This document shows, in pieces, positions 1 to 10,759 of a DNA stretch of 64,000 nt. The stretch spans positions 34,755,204-34,819,203 of the forward strand of contig OX235273.1 in the NCBI GenBank assembly GCA_944472155.2, given 5' to 3'. The stretch is from Trichobilharzia szidati. Lineage: Eukaryota > Platyhelminthes > Trematoda > Strigeidida > Schistosomatidae. The position numbers were made by a program, and so were the translations under genes. How positions within the stretch are numbered: position 1 is the stretch's first letter; the number at the start of each line of letters is the position of its first letter. Under the pieces are notes generated by a model, which was not told the DNA's origin, searched no databases, and saw nothing but the letters and a program-made list of their open reading frames with translations.

Positions 1-224
1 ACATTGCAGATGTGTAGATTCGTGAAGGATGAATACCGTGACATAGCTTTTCGGAGGGGAGGCTGCTACTCTTCATGTAGACGAGACCATTTTGGTGAAA
101 TAAGGGTACGGTCGTGATCACACTACGCCAAATAATGTTTGGGTATGGGAATTTACTACACTACAATTCGTAAAGGAATCGTGAAGGTGATACCCAACCG
201 TGATGCGGAAAATCTTTTACTTAC

Positions 225-1225
225 GGCAAATTTAATCTTTAAGCACCAAAACGTAGCAACAGACAAGGCCCCCTTAGCCTTCCAATCACATGAAAAAGGT
301 GATGTTTAAATATAAAGTGGATATATTTATGAATGTATTCATCAGAATGGCTATGAATGACATCCCTTTGAGATTTGTTAATGGCCCCTAGACTATTCTT
401 CTACCTTCCTAAAATCCTTCAGTAGAATTGGTGTAGGATTCACAAAGTCGTTAGAACGGTTGACTCTGTAGTGAATGTATCCAAGCGATGACAATGAATA
501 ATATCCTTTCCGTTCATGTGTATGTATTATGTATCTAGTGATTATGGGTATTACAGCAGTAGACTTTGTATCTGGTATTCTTTCGATGAGTCCTTCCCGC
601 AAAGCGATATCGCGGAATCTAGTCACCGAAAGGTTATTCGCTTTTGCACTACCTTGGTTCCTCTCTATCAGGGCTGTTTCATCTATGTGTACAACTACAT
701 CTTCTCCTCCCAATAAAGAAGTAACTTTCTCCATATTCCAGGATGTAATATCTGCGCAGTGCTGACACTACTTAACGGTTAAGATGAGACTATTCTCCGA
801 TTCACCGGCTGTAGCTGTCACAGAGTGGTTTAAAACCCAGTAATAACAAACAAAAATCTGGGTTAGTAAAAAAATCGACCTAGCGAAAAATTTTCCTACG
901 AAATAATATAACCACCAGCTTACCTCCTCTCACACTAAATCGTCTCAAACAAACCTTACAGTGATAAGTGTCTTTCAACAAATCTGCTAAAGCTTTTTTG
1001 CTCATCATAACTCCTTAAGAACTAATTCTTTCCCTTCCAATCAATCCAAGTCTAAACAATCCTGAGATACTTTGTCAACGCCAAATCTGAGACATAAGTC
1101 CATGAGCAGGCATCTGTCTGGAATAAAACTTGGAACTCACGTAGGCAATCTCATCGGTCCATTCAAGATCACTGATGCAGTTGTGCTTCGTTGATACTTA
1201 TTGTTGCTTAATATTTAACTTGTCC
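225..1225 (-). mobile_element. Degenerate Merlin DNA transposon, inner copy (about 1.0 kb)
   Basis: The left end (225-260) starts ggcaaatttaat and the right end (about 1188-1225), read in reverse complement, starts ggacaagttaaat. Both align with the terminal inverted repeats of the Merlin at 39562-40355. The flanks 216-224 and 1226-1234 match at 6 of 9 positions, the other three being C/T changes, as expected of an aged 8-9 bp Merlin target duplication. Inside, on the minus strand, lie a possible transposase start near 1008 (MSKKALADLL), then GGEDVVVHIDET, and a C-terminal part running to about 300. Confidence 0.75.
300..1008 (-). pseudogene. Merlin transposase pseudogene (inner copy)
   Basis: The longest open piece (734-393) begins MEKVTSLLGGEDVVVHIDET, keeping the first catalytic Asp of the DDE triad, and goes on to LGYIHYRVNRSND. 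The second catalytic block, TDEWAEY in the copy at 10 kb, reads THERKGY here, so that Asp is lost, and the IEGFWG block is replaced by unrelated residues. After a frameshift, RAINKSQRDVIHSHSDEY is readable at about 390-325. Upstream codons to about 1008 include MSKKALADLL and a CxxC-containing stretch that may be the remains of the N-terminal zinc ribbon. Merlin transposases cut and paste the element in the nucleus; this one cannot be active. Confidence 0.7.
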
Positions 1226-1650
1226 TCCACCTACTATATAAAGATTAGTAAATCCCGCCAGTATACTTATTACAGAGAAGTGGGTCGGATAGAATCGGTT
1301 ATCAGATTTGGGTTACAGTCGCCATAGAGTCAGTCATTCAGATGTTCTGTCCATCCCCTTACTGAAACACACGTCAACTCAATCGAAGGATTTAGAGGAG
1401 GCAATCAGGAAGCAGCATGCGGCTGACAAATGCCTCACCAGAAGATATCTTCAGCCATCTCGACGAATATGTGTCAAAACTGGCTGAACTTAATATCGAA
1501 TACTCCTCATCGTAATTGGAATTATTATGTGTATCACCGTTCTATTATGACCTGTATTTTTCTTGTAGATAAATGTCTTTCATGTGTAAAGCACGGCTTT
1601 TGCTCACTGGCTGCCTCAATATCACTTGTGCATTCGCACTCTGTGGCAGC

Positions 1651-4600
1651 TGTCTTTTAGGTTGGCCATAATCCCACCTATTGGAATACGCTGCGAACTT
1701 CGATTATGCTTCCTCTCAATTTCCGTAGGAACTTGCCGATTAGCAGGTTGTAAACGTTAGAGGTCATATCAAAGCATCATTTTGCTTAGCAAGCAAAATT
1801 AGCTAACATGGGATTAGGTTGGAAAATGACTAGAGAGTGCCAAGTCAGAACCTGATATGAAATCTTTTGCAGTTAGATAGAACCACGTAGGGAGGTGTAG
1901 ACTGCATGGCATGGTCTTCAAGATGCCAAGAAATTATAACCAGAGTGCTACTACTTGAATTGCTGCACTCCTGTAAAAAGGTGTTAGCGTATCTTCGACG
2001 GTATGAGTTTGCCATTCAAAACATTTTTTATAGATTGTACACTAGTAATTTAATGCTTATTGTTAAGTAACTACATAAATGCTTGTAGTTTCTAGTCAAA
2101 TCAGTCTTCTCAGTCAGCCTTCTATTTGAGGGAAAAGTATTCGAGGCATCATCCGTGTAGTGCTGTTATGTCAAAACAATATTAACAACTAACTCACTGA
2201 TCCCAGCACCGTCGTCCCCTTTGTAATAACTACACAGCGTTCTCTACTATAAAGAGTCCTAGTAACTAATACTACTGTTTCGCTGCTGCTAGTCTTGTCA
2301 CCGACTCTGCTGGGGGTAAATGTTGAATAGACTCAGGTCTTTTAATACGGAGATGTATGAAATTCTCTGGGGGACTTCGAAGCTGTCGTGGACATATTTC
2401 TGCGTGCAGGAACGGGCGGTCAACCTCGTCGTTTCAGGAACCATTTTGAGAATCCAACTGAATGACTCCGAGAGAATCGTGACAGAACGTTCTGTGCTGA
2501 CTAGTTTTAGAATGTGACAGTGAGGTAAATAGAAACTAGCAGTCATGCCTAGGATCAAAGAATTTCGAGAGTCTGGAATGATAGGACGACGGGACAGAAA
2601 CTTCATAAACAAGCCTAAGTAACCGCAGGAAAATGCGAAGCTGGCTGGAAGACATTTTGCTTGTAGAGTGTTGCTGCTATATTTTGACTACACTAGAATA
2701 CACGTATCTTCTAGTATTTCTTCGCGTTTAATATTGTGACCTAACGTTGCGATTACTCGACATCCGCAACGTAATTCAAAAGGCAGTTGCGAAGGAATAC
2801 GATAGTGTATTACTGCAGCAATCAAAATTCAAAAATCGAGCGAGTACAAAAAGTATCAATTGTTAATACGCAAGATATAGGGTAATAAACACATCAAAGT
2901 ACAATTACATAGTGAAAGTATACTGCGATGATGAGTAATAAAACGGGTCACTACAAGAGAAGTTGTAAGTGACATTACCTCAAAAGGAGAAGCGTAAGTT
3001 ATAAATGATATAATCCACCTTTTCTCCCTTTTATGCGCTCGGTAGTTCTGGGATTGATAGAAAAGGAAATGCCACTTATGAGGGGATACGAGCAGATGGA
3101 CGCGAGATACTTTGGTTGATTTACACAGGGTAAGCCCTTTCCCTGCTATAAAAAAATAGTGTAAGACAATAACGGCAACTATCAGTAGTTACAGCCATAG
3201 GCAGTTATGCATTTCTGGTTCACGGTGGTTCAGGACGTATTGCAGTGGCCAAGGCGTGCAAATTAGGCTACAAGTGTGGTGTGATATCAGATATAAAGCA
3301 GTAGTACTGAGGGAATCTCTAAGAGAAGTAGGCGCGATGGGGTACATGAAGAATGGTAGTGAGTACAAAGTATGGACAGTTTATCACTTGTGAGAAGGCG
3401 AAGCAACAGAATTAGATATGACAATTGATCTTTGGAAAGAATTACAAAGTACCAGGAAGCTGATGGTTAGATATGCCATCTTATTCATAACAGACTCACA
3501 TTCCCACGGCTGTTAGCAAAATACAACAAATGATCTCACTGAAGAAACGTGAAAAAGTAGTCCTTGCAAGGAGACAAGTGCCAGCACATTTCGAGAAAGA
3601 AGTACACAAAGTTCACCTGAAGAAACTGCTTATGCAGAAGTCGGTCACACAGTTTGGATTTAGTAATTGCTTTGTAAGACTGACCAGCCTAACCAATGCA
3701 AAACCATGTAGAGTGGCAGCTGTGGTAGAAACAACAGATTGTCTTCAGAAAGCTAAGATGCTTGCTGCCTTTGATCCATGATCACATACCAACAAAAGTG
3801 ATAAGAGAAAAACAGTCCCTACTGTTGGTGGTTATCAAAATCATTTCAAATGTATCCCAGCGGGACTGTCAAGAGCACCTTGTGGTGCACCAATTACTGA
3901 GGAGTCTGAAAGCTGTGAAATTATGTAGAGACTGATTAGTTGTCTTTTAATGAGGCTTAGGGCATCCCTAATACTCTACTGAAAAATATTGTTAGCATGA
4001 CATGCCTTAGAGTTGCCGTTTTCCGCCGTTAACCCACTATCGCTCAATCTATAAGCATTATTACTATTAAATTACCGTAAAGTTAATTCCTGAAACTAGC
4101 GAGTGCGCATTTAGTACCTGTCCATGTGATGTCGCGCATACCACTGAAGATGAATGACATGTGATCCGTATATTCAAAAAGATCGTCTGGAGTTATGCAG
4201 ATAAGTTCACAGTTGGGAGATACAGGTTCGTCTCAGGCGCAGAAATTGAATGAAGCATTCAGAGGTGAGAAGTGACAACAATCGTGTTGAAAAAGCCCTT
4301 CGATATGTTCACGTGATGACATGAGCAATACATTATTTAGATGTTTACATCGAATTTCGGATTTCGAAATTCCTGTGAGGTGTTTATTTGGGCATCTCTA
4401 TTATAGTATCATATATTAATTCCTGTTTATGCAGGAACACACCAATTGTATAGGCATGGATAAGTTACTATATAAATTACACATATTTCGATGTATGGTG
4501 AACTTACAGTTTGGCTGTACTTTCTGACATTAGAGTCAGTCGGAACAGTCTGCAAAATAGTCTGTTTGTGTAACACATAAAGGGATATAGAAATATTTTC

Positions 4601-5480
4601 TTTGCATCAACAAAAAGCCAGACATCAGATGAATATAATACCAATATCTGGGAAAAATAAAGCTTGAAGTCAATTCTCCTATATAACTTTGTTGTGAACA
4701 GCATCCTTGACTTGAAGTTTATTGATGTATTATGTTGAGATCAGTGATATATTTATTCCATTTTTTCACCAGTCTTATCGTAGTTTGATAACAGGAAAGA
4801 AATCTGTTCGTGGATACAGAAACTAGATAAGTTCATCTTGGATTGTTTTACTGCATCGAATGGGGCCGAGATCGATTCCAGAACTCTCCACTGGCGAGTG
4901 AGGCTATGTTCTATGATGATGTGTTTTCGCGCATTGTATGGGTTATCGCGTTCACGCCTATAGAGACGTTCTAATCGCTTAGTATTGTGAAAATAGATTA
5001 TATTTGACTAGTTTTAGGCTTCTGTAGCCGAAAAATGCAATATTTTTCTGTATTGTGTTCGTAGTAATGCGTAAAATTGTCATGACAGCCTAGACGAATT
5101 ACTAATGAAAAAAGTCATCATTTTGGAGAAATATCTCATAAAAAGTTTATTATTAGGTTTTCAGAGCATTGAGGCATTGTTTTTATGTGTTGTTTTAGAT
5201 CTTAAGGTTGTAAATTGACTGCAGGCAATGGCTATTGTCAACCCAGTTATTCTTTGAGAATCGTGCATTTGAAAGAGGAATAGCCTACAGACATAAGTTA
5301 GATGTGTGTTTTGAGGATGTTAGACACTTCTTTTATCATCTGTGATGAATGAAATATTCCATAACACATGGAAGAGATCAAGCGATGAATGAGACAGGCT
5401 GCTGCATTTCCTGGTTATTATACCTACTTTGATGAAGTTCCCATTTAAAATTGCTTAGGCGAAGATATGACACTTGTTGA
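1651..5480. other. No confident gene; unassigned intergenic sequence
   Basis: Only short ORFs are present. A minus-strand ORF (2612-2298) contains FYLPHCHILK and KYVHDSFEV, which weakly recall the reverse-transcriptase region of BEL/Pao LTR elements (YLPHH and YVDD blocks), too little to call. Near 3190-3780 a + strand stretch with GSYAFLVHGGSGR and a C-terminal 83-codon ORF looks more codon-like than its surroundings, but frames break and I recognise no family. Confidence 0.4.
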
Positions 5481-5501
5481 ATTGGGCAGAAATTAAACGC
5501 C

Positions 5502-6107
5502 ATGTACAAGGTCATTGATGGAGTGAGACGCTCAAAGGTCATTTTCGTCCATGTTAGTCGGCCATGTTGGATTGCGGTTCCGTTGCTGTTCGTTTACACA
5601 TCGATTTTTCCGTTTATCCAGCAGTTATTCACAACTTATCTTGATGCACATTGTTCACAAATGTTGCGTTTCACTTCATTATTGTTTCCATTTCTGTTGA
5701 AATTCGTTATTTCGTTTGTTTCGAAAGTTTTTGCCACCAGGTCAGTGCATTCGTTTCATTGTAATTGTTTCATACGTTGCATTTATGCATGGTTTCAGTG
5801 TTTTAATTGTTTTTCAGCTATTAATGAATTAGTACTGGGTAGAAATCTTGGAGATTATACACGTGAACATGTTTGGGAAGCAGAAGCCATTGTTTCCAGT
5901 TCATTTTTGGTTGCCGTTATTGCTGGTGGCTCAGTTGGTTACTTAATATGTAGGAATCTGGAAAAAAATGTCTCTCACGTTCATGTTTACAGCATGCAAC
6001 AATCTACGAATGAATCCGGTGAAGAGAGCACCATAAGGGTTGATATTAGCAACGTTTTCGAAGAACTAATTAAACCCAGAGAATTTAGAACCTGGTTTGA
6101 AGTTTAA
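5502..6107 (+). CDS. Hypothetical membrane protein ORF, 201 codons
   Basis: This is the longest unbroken ATG-to-stop frame in the left 20 kb that I cannot tie to a mobile element. I do not recognise the family. The protein has hydrophobic stretches at about residues 25-46, 55-75 and 130-150 (the last around SSSFLVAVIAGGSVGYLI), followed by a polar, acidic C-terminus (ESGEESTIRVD, ending REFRTWFEV). The N-terminal half is rich in Phe, as AT-rich non-coding DNA often is, while residues 110-201 look more like real protein. A possible intron (donor near 5740, acceptor near 5818) does not keep the frame if removed. It could be a single-exon gene, one exon plus flanking intron, or chance. Confidence 0.3.
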   Translation: MYKVIDGVRRSKVIFVHVSRPCWIAVPLLFVYTSIFPFIQQLFTTYLDAHCSQMLRFTSLLFPFLLKFVISFVSKVFATRSVHSFHCNCFIRCIYAWFQCFNCFSAINELVLGRNLGDYTREHVWEAEAIVSSSFLVAVIAGGSVGYLICRNLEKNVSHVHVYSMQQSTNESGEESTIRVDISNVFEELIKPREFRTWFEV

Positions 6108-7130
6108 AATGCTTTGGAGCTTTCCGACAAGGTGTCTGTTGTCAGCTAAAAAATCAGGTATGTTGTGAGAGAATCAAGCAAAGGTGAGCCACATGTGAAG
6201 TATGAATGTGTGGTGTTTGTATGTACTTTTAGAAGCAAAATTAGGAAGCAATAGGAAATCCCTAAATGATTGTTAATGCCTATAGTGTACTAGATCCAAA
6301 CGCACGAACTAGGACTGCCTGTAGTAAACGCGGTGTTAACAACCATTTTATTTGTTTCAAAAGGATTTGAAAAGCGCCTAACGTACGATGATCTGGTGAG
6401 TGTTCGGTAGGAATTTCACTAGCAAGAATAACGTTTCGAATTTACAACCGTCTGAGAAGCTGATTATTAATCGGGGTGAAAAAATTGGCTGGTTACAAAT
6501 TGCTTTTTTCAGTTCAAATAATGAAATTCCTATTTTTCGGATGCTTGTGATTTCTCCGTGGTTATAAACACGGTTGCCCATGATTTATAAGAAAACTTTA
6601 AATAAATTTTCTTTGAACCAGTGGTCTTCTTTTTCTTGGTGAAGCATCTATTGAGACGATTAGGTAGCAAAGTAGAATGTTTTGTGATTGAGAATCGTAG
6701 TCGGTGAGTTTCGGATTTAAATCGCGCATCTAATTGCTATAACCCTATGAATAAAGCTTTTTACTCATGGTGCATTATGATGTCTAGAAACCATAAGCAC
6801 ACTGCCTTCGATAAATTTGTTTTTACTTTTTAAATGACAGCAAATAGTGAGTCATTTGAGGCGATAGGATAAATACCTCTAAACGCTTTCGTGAAGAGAT
6901 TAGGATATGTTTATTTTCTCGACTAGGAGACGATCTTTTTACCCAGAAAGCTGTCAGGATGTCCGCTTTTACTTTGTAATTCAAAGATAACGTTGAGTTG
7001 CTCACTTAGGTAGTAACAAGGGGGTAGCTTTAGGTAATGCGTCATAGAAGTAAGCAGTGTATGTCTATTGTGTCTAAATATATTAAATGTTGTAAAGCCG
7101 GTCAAATCGTAGTTCTCAAATATGAGTTAG
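6108..7130. other. No recognisable feature
   Basis: AT-rich sequence with short ORFs on both strands and no motif I can assign. Confidence 0.4.
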
Positions 7131-7139
7131 TTTTTTAAA

Positions 7140-7290
7140 TAATGAGTGTACCGTGGTAGCGTTTGTGCTCGAAACGTCATCAGTTAATATAACTGTACAA
7201 CACTGTCTGATTTATCAAAATAAAATCTTATCCATAATGGAGTTATACTCTACCACAGTGCCCAAGTTTTATACTTATATCAGCGTTTAC
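7140..7290 (+). repeat. Family C interspersed repeat, partial
   Basis: Shares a block of about 130 bp (gtgctcgaaacgtcatcag, then aaaataaaatcttatcc, then tgcccaagttttatactta) with copies at 45.7-46.3 and 62.4-63.0 kb. The class of element is unknown. Confidence 0.7.
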
Positions 7291-7299
7291 CTTGGTTTG

Positions 7300-7990
7300 C
7301 ATACCTAGCTCATGCATGCGTGTGATATACATTTAAGGCTAATACGCTGTTTGATGAATTAGTCCGAGATACTTAATGTCAGACTTGACCTCTATATCAC
7401 TGTCATCAATTTTGCAACGGTCATGGGAATTAACAGCTTCACCTGACTTTCTCTTACATCGGAAACTGAAATTGACAATCTGACATTTGGAAGGATTTAG
7501 TTTAAAAGCATTTTCTGACTACTAATAGAGAGCTGTTCATCTTAGTACAGTGTAGATGCGAATTAAAAGACACCGGAATAGTTAGTCCGCGCACTTGACA
7601 AATTTCATTTCGTATGCGTATGTACATTAAGTTCGTCAAACAAAAATACAATTGGTACTGGACGACTATAATGGAGAAAATGTTGTGATGCAAGACTGCA
7701 GCTGCATCTAAATTACTTCTACTGTGTTTATAGGCGAATTATTTGAGTTCGTTAAAGGCTTTAAGTGAAGGTTGAAGATTAAGTAAGAGTAACTTTTCCA
7801 TAGCTTTTACAAAAGGGGAGGTAATAGCAATAGGTCAGAATTTAAAACATGTTCCATTAGACGACTTAGGTACAGGTACAATTTTAAAGTCGTTCCAAAC
7901 GGCTGGCACAACATTTCTGGAAAAAGATTCATTAAATATGTGAGAGGATATCTGTACATTTTTGAAGAATAAGGCTAGGCAAACAATCTG
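7300..7990 (-). pseudogene. CR1/jockey-like non-LTR reverse transcriptase relic
   Basis: Minus-strand reading from 7990 down gives VPAVWNDFKIVPVPKSS followed, past a stop, by PIAITSPFVKAMEKLL. This is the typical start of a CR1/jockey-type RT (DDWK...PIPK...RPISLTS...KVLE). Near 7520-7360 it gives LNPSKCQIVNFSF and IKYLGLI, the RT segment after the catalytic YADD. The YADD block itself is not seen; the roughly 100 codons between are too decayed or deleted. Stops and frameshifts show an old, dead fragment. The family amplifies by target-primed reverse transcription. Confidence 0.65.
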
Positions 7991-7994
7991 GAAC

Positions 7995-9370
7995 TACAAG
8001 AAGGGTTCAACGACTGGTGATATTTTAGAACGTCATTTAATAATAATAATAATGATTTACTTTATTCCAAAAACAGTACTTGTGATACAGAATGGAAATT
8101 TCAGCATTAATCACAAAATTGCATCTAATTTCCACACATCAAATGAATAGGATATACTGTTGTAATACTGGAGGTAATCAGATGCATAAATGCGTAAGTT
8201 ATTTAATATTCATAAAGTAGATATGCAAACACCGCAGTTGTTGATTATAGAAATGATGGATATTAGATAACATCACATGATTCAACGGCATATTAGAAAT
8301 AGATGAAAATTGTTTCTTTGCTCACTGTCAAGTGAACAGTCTATTTGGTGATGTCACTGCATATTAACAGATTAGTGAAGCAGCTGTCAAGCCAAAGTCA
8401 TTAGATTTACTTGTACTTCATACTTGGCGTTTAACAGTGTACAGAATTGCAACTGGCTAGATAAGGCGATTTTAGCGTATCGAACAGTACAGAATTATTA
8501 TTTAAATTGATAAATCTTACTTAATTTTTACAATGTGCTACTGTATAGAAACAGACACGAAATCTTACGAAGGGCTAAAGTAACAGTCTCATAATACTAT
8601 AGTAAATCTCCATCCCTCTAACTAAGCTTAACATGCATTGATCCGAATTCACTTATTACAAAAGCACATAGTATAGCGACGCACTGAAAAAGTCTAGAGG
8701 AAGTAGAATTGAAGAGTATATTAAACATTCCATTAATTTACAAAAGAAAATCCCGATGAAGAGTATTAACGTTAGTTTGTCCGGATGATATTTCCGCTGG
8801 TTTCATATTCGACAACTTCCGTATACCTGAAAAAAAATAAAGCACATTTAAGGACTAGCACAACATGAATTTATGAAAGATAATTCTACATATTAGCACA
8901 CACTGAATACACTGATTCTGTTAATACTAAGTAATATCTCATGCAAATAAATGTATATGTAGCTTTCAGCTGGTTTTTATATTGGCACTATAAGCATCAA
9001 TAGACCTCAAATGTTTTCCAGTATTAAAGGATTACACGCAAATATCAAGACAATCTTTGAAGCTTCCATACTGTTGAGGCGTCATACTCTCATTAACCTT
9101 AGTTGCAGATCAACTTCACACTGAATACGTTTGCATTAAATGAAGTATTGCAAACGTGTAACTTAAAAATTGATCCATAATCTCAGTAATGTCTAATGAG
9201 CATAGTTTTATGAATCCTACAGAAATTACATTCTCATATTTAGGAATCTATAGCCATCAAATATAAGCTGAACATGCTTCAACTCTAAGCAACTATGCAC
9301 AGTGTTAGCAGCATAGAGAAACACTTAAAATATTGTAAGATACGCAGACCTGTTGCGTCGATGAGGATAA
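7995..9370. other. No recognisable gene
   Basis: AT-rich; short ATA/AAT run near 8040; no supported feature. Confidence 0.4.
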
Positions 9371-9375
9371 CAATG

Positions 9376-9680
9376 ACAGATTCAGATTCAGTTGATAAAG
9401 ACAGAAGGCTCTTGTGGCCTGTGTTAATCCTTGCAAAATATATCTCTGCAGAGATCTAACTTCTCTTTGAAAGCGTTCACCGATGGAGCTGTTACTACTG
9501 AATCAGGTAAGGAGTTCCAGTTGTTGACCACTCTATGAGAGAATCTAAATTCTGCACGTATTTTAATCGTCCTCGGTTTGAGCACCTTTTTGCGGTGACC
9601 CCGTAAATGTATCCTAGAAGGAGAGGAAATATAATGTATATAATGCAACCAAGACATTCGATCGTGACACTGCATCTGTA
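9376..9680 (-). pseudogene. CR1-like non-LTR element, C-terminal tail and 3' end
   Basis: The minus-strand ORF (9675-9424) reads LRGHRKKVLKPRTIKI then FSHRVVNNWNSLPDSVV and SVNAFKEKLDL. This is the diagnostic C-terminus of CR1/jockey-type ORF2 proteins (RGH...FSxRVVxxWNSLPxxVV...FKxxLD). It is followed by an element-like end with a gaatctgaatctg hexamer repeat at 9376-9390. Only the last 80 or so residues are preserved, consistent with 5' truncation. A 4-kb element normally precedes this tail. Confidence 0.75.
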
Positions 9681-10056
9681 CTGCTTCATGTTAATGGAAA
9701 ATTCAGGAAAAATTCATCACCACTACTGGTGATCAAAAACAGTGCAGCATTAAGTTTACAGTGCCAGTGAGAATGGCATAACAGACAGTAGATTGATAGT
9801 TATAGTGCTGACTAGATTCAGTTCTCATAATGGACACAATCCATGTGTATAATGATACTATACACTGAATTAATGCACTAAGCGACACAGTAAGGAATTT
9901 AAACGAGTGATTGCCTTCTCCACGGCACTGCACTTGCAATAATCATGACAACCACCTACGTTTGCTAGCCAAGCAGTCAGCTAAGGAGACAATGGCACAA
10001 TATAGATAAAGTTAAGGTATTTTTTATACATTGAGTCCACATAACTCATATTACAC

Positions 10057-10630
10057 GTCAAAGTTCTACAACAGAGTCCCAAGGAACGAACGCACAAGTG
10101 ACCTTGAGCAGACCAGTCAGAAAAAAGGATGATTTTTGCATAAAATCTTACGTATATTTACATATAAAAGCATAAAAAACTTTAAACAGGATATTTTTCT
10201 CTAATATGAGATAAAAATATCTCCCAATTTTGTATTGGGGTTTCAGTTTTTAAGTTGAACCAATTTCTATACATGTATTCATCCAGATGACTAAAAATAA
10301 CTTGGTTTTGAAAACCATTTATAGCTTTTATTCTATTTTTTAATCTTCCCCAGAAACCTTCGATGGAATTATTATGAGTGCCGGTGACAGGGTCGACGGA
10401 ATCATTCGAATGGTTCACTCTATGATGTATATATCCCAATTGTGATATTTGGCTATATTCCGCCCATTCATCTGTGTGAATGGTGGTGCCTGGTAACACT
10501 AGACGCTGAATAATAGGGAGGAGGAGTGTATGAGCACTCCTATCTAGAATCAGCTCCATAAACCCTTTGCGAATCTAGGTATCATAAATTCCTAAAACCC
10601 AAACGTTATTCGCTCTGGCACCCAGTAAGT
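10057..10630 (-). mobile_element. Merlin DNA transposon, C-terminal two thirds
   Basis: The low-coordinate end (10057, gtcaaagtt) and the internal tag gaccttgagcagacc, about 50 bp inside, align with the left end of the Merlin at 39562. The body carries a nearly intact transposase. The high-coordinate end stops near 10630, in the middle of the transposase, just before another Merlin terminal repeat that starts at 10652 in the opposite sense. Confidence 0.75.
10182..10630 (-). pseudogene. Merlin transposase, N-terminally truncated
   Basis: Reading from about 10625: ARANNVWVLGIYDT, an in-frame TAG, then IRKGFMELILDRSAHTLLL, IHTDEWAEY (second catalytic Asp), IEGFWGRLKNRIKAI (catalytic Glu) and FSHLDEYMYRNWF, ending REKYPV at 10182. 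So the D and E of the triad's second half are kept, while the part with the first Asp (HVDET block) is gone and one stop interrupts. Length is about 145 codons of an expected 250-300. This is the best-preserved C-terminal half of the Merlin copies here, and useful as a family reference. Confidence 0.8.
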
Positions 10631-10651
10631 GGACAGAAAGAAGATATTCAG

Positions 10652-10700
10652 GCAAAGTTAAACTTTCGACACCAATAACAACCAATCATCAAAGACAGTT
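10652..10700 (+). repeat. Isolated Merlin terminal repeat
   Basis: Begins ggcaaagttaaactttcg and continues gacaccaataacaacc, nearly identical to the left terminus of the 39.56-kb Merlin and in the same sense. No transposase follows it, so it is a terminal remnant or part of a deleted copy abutting the one at 10057-10630. Confidence 0.75.
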
Positions 10701-10759
10701 TCAACTTTTCAAAGAAAGTTCCTAGAAGACAATTAATTCAGTGTCGCTTACCAGTATGC

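Larger units (their letters stand above)
1..1650 (+). mobile_element. Degenerate Merlin DNA transposon, outer copy (split by the inner copy)
   Basis: The + strand encodes a broken ISXO2/IS1016-like (Merlin) transposase in two pieces. Bases about 60-224 read LHVDETILVK, then NNVW and a region corresponding to the YDTSLRKGF segment of other copies, with several stops. Bases 1226-1560 read LVNPASILITEKW, LGYSRHRVSHS, NSIEGF, FSHLDEY and NWNYYVYH, matching in order the TDEW, NHSND, IEGFWG, FSHLDEYMY and NWERFLSH blocks of the copies at 10 and 40 kb. The reading resumes just where it was cut if the inner element (225-1225) is removed. The 5' end lies outside the window and the right terminal repeat is not recognisable. 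It is dead: stops, frameshifts and an insertion. Confidence 0.75.

Noticed and set aside
2298..2612. Minus-strand ORF resembling BEL/Pao RT (YLPHH and YVDD blocks)
   Set aside because: The resemblance is limited to two short motifs, one with the catalytic Asp replaced; not enough to call an LTR element, and no LTRs seen.
3190..3781. Possible enzyme-like reading (FLVHGGSGR) followed by an 83-codon ORF
   Set aside because: Frames are broken and the motif is too short to assign to any oxidoreductase or other family.
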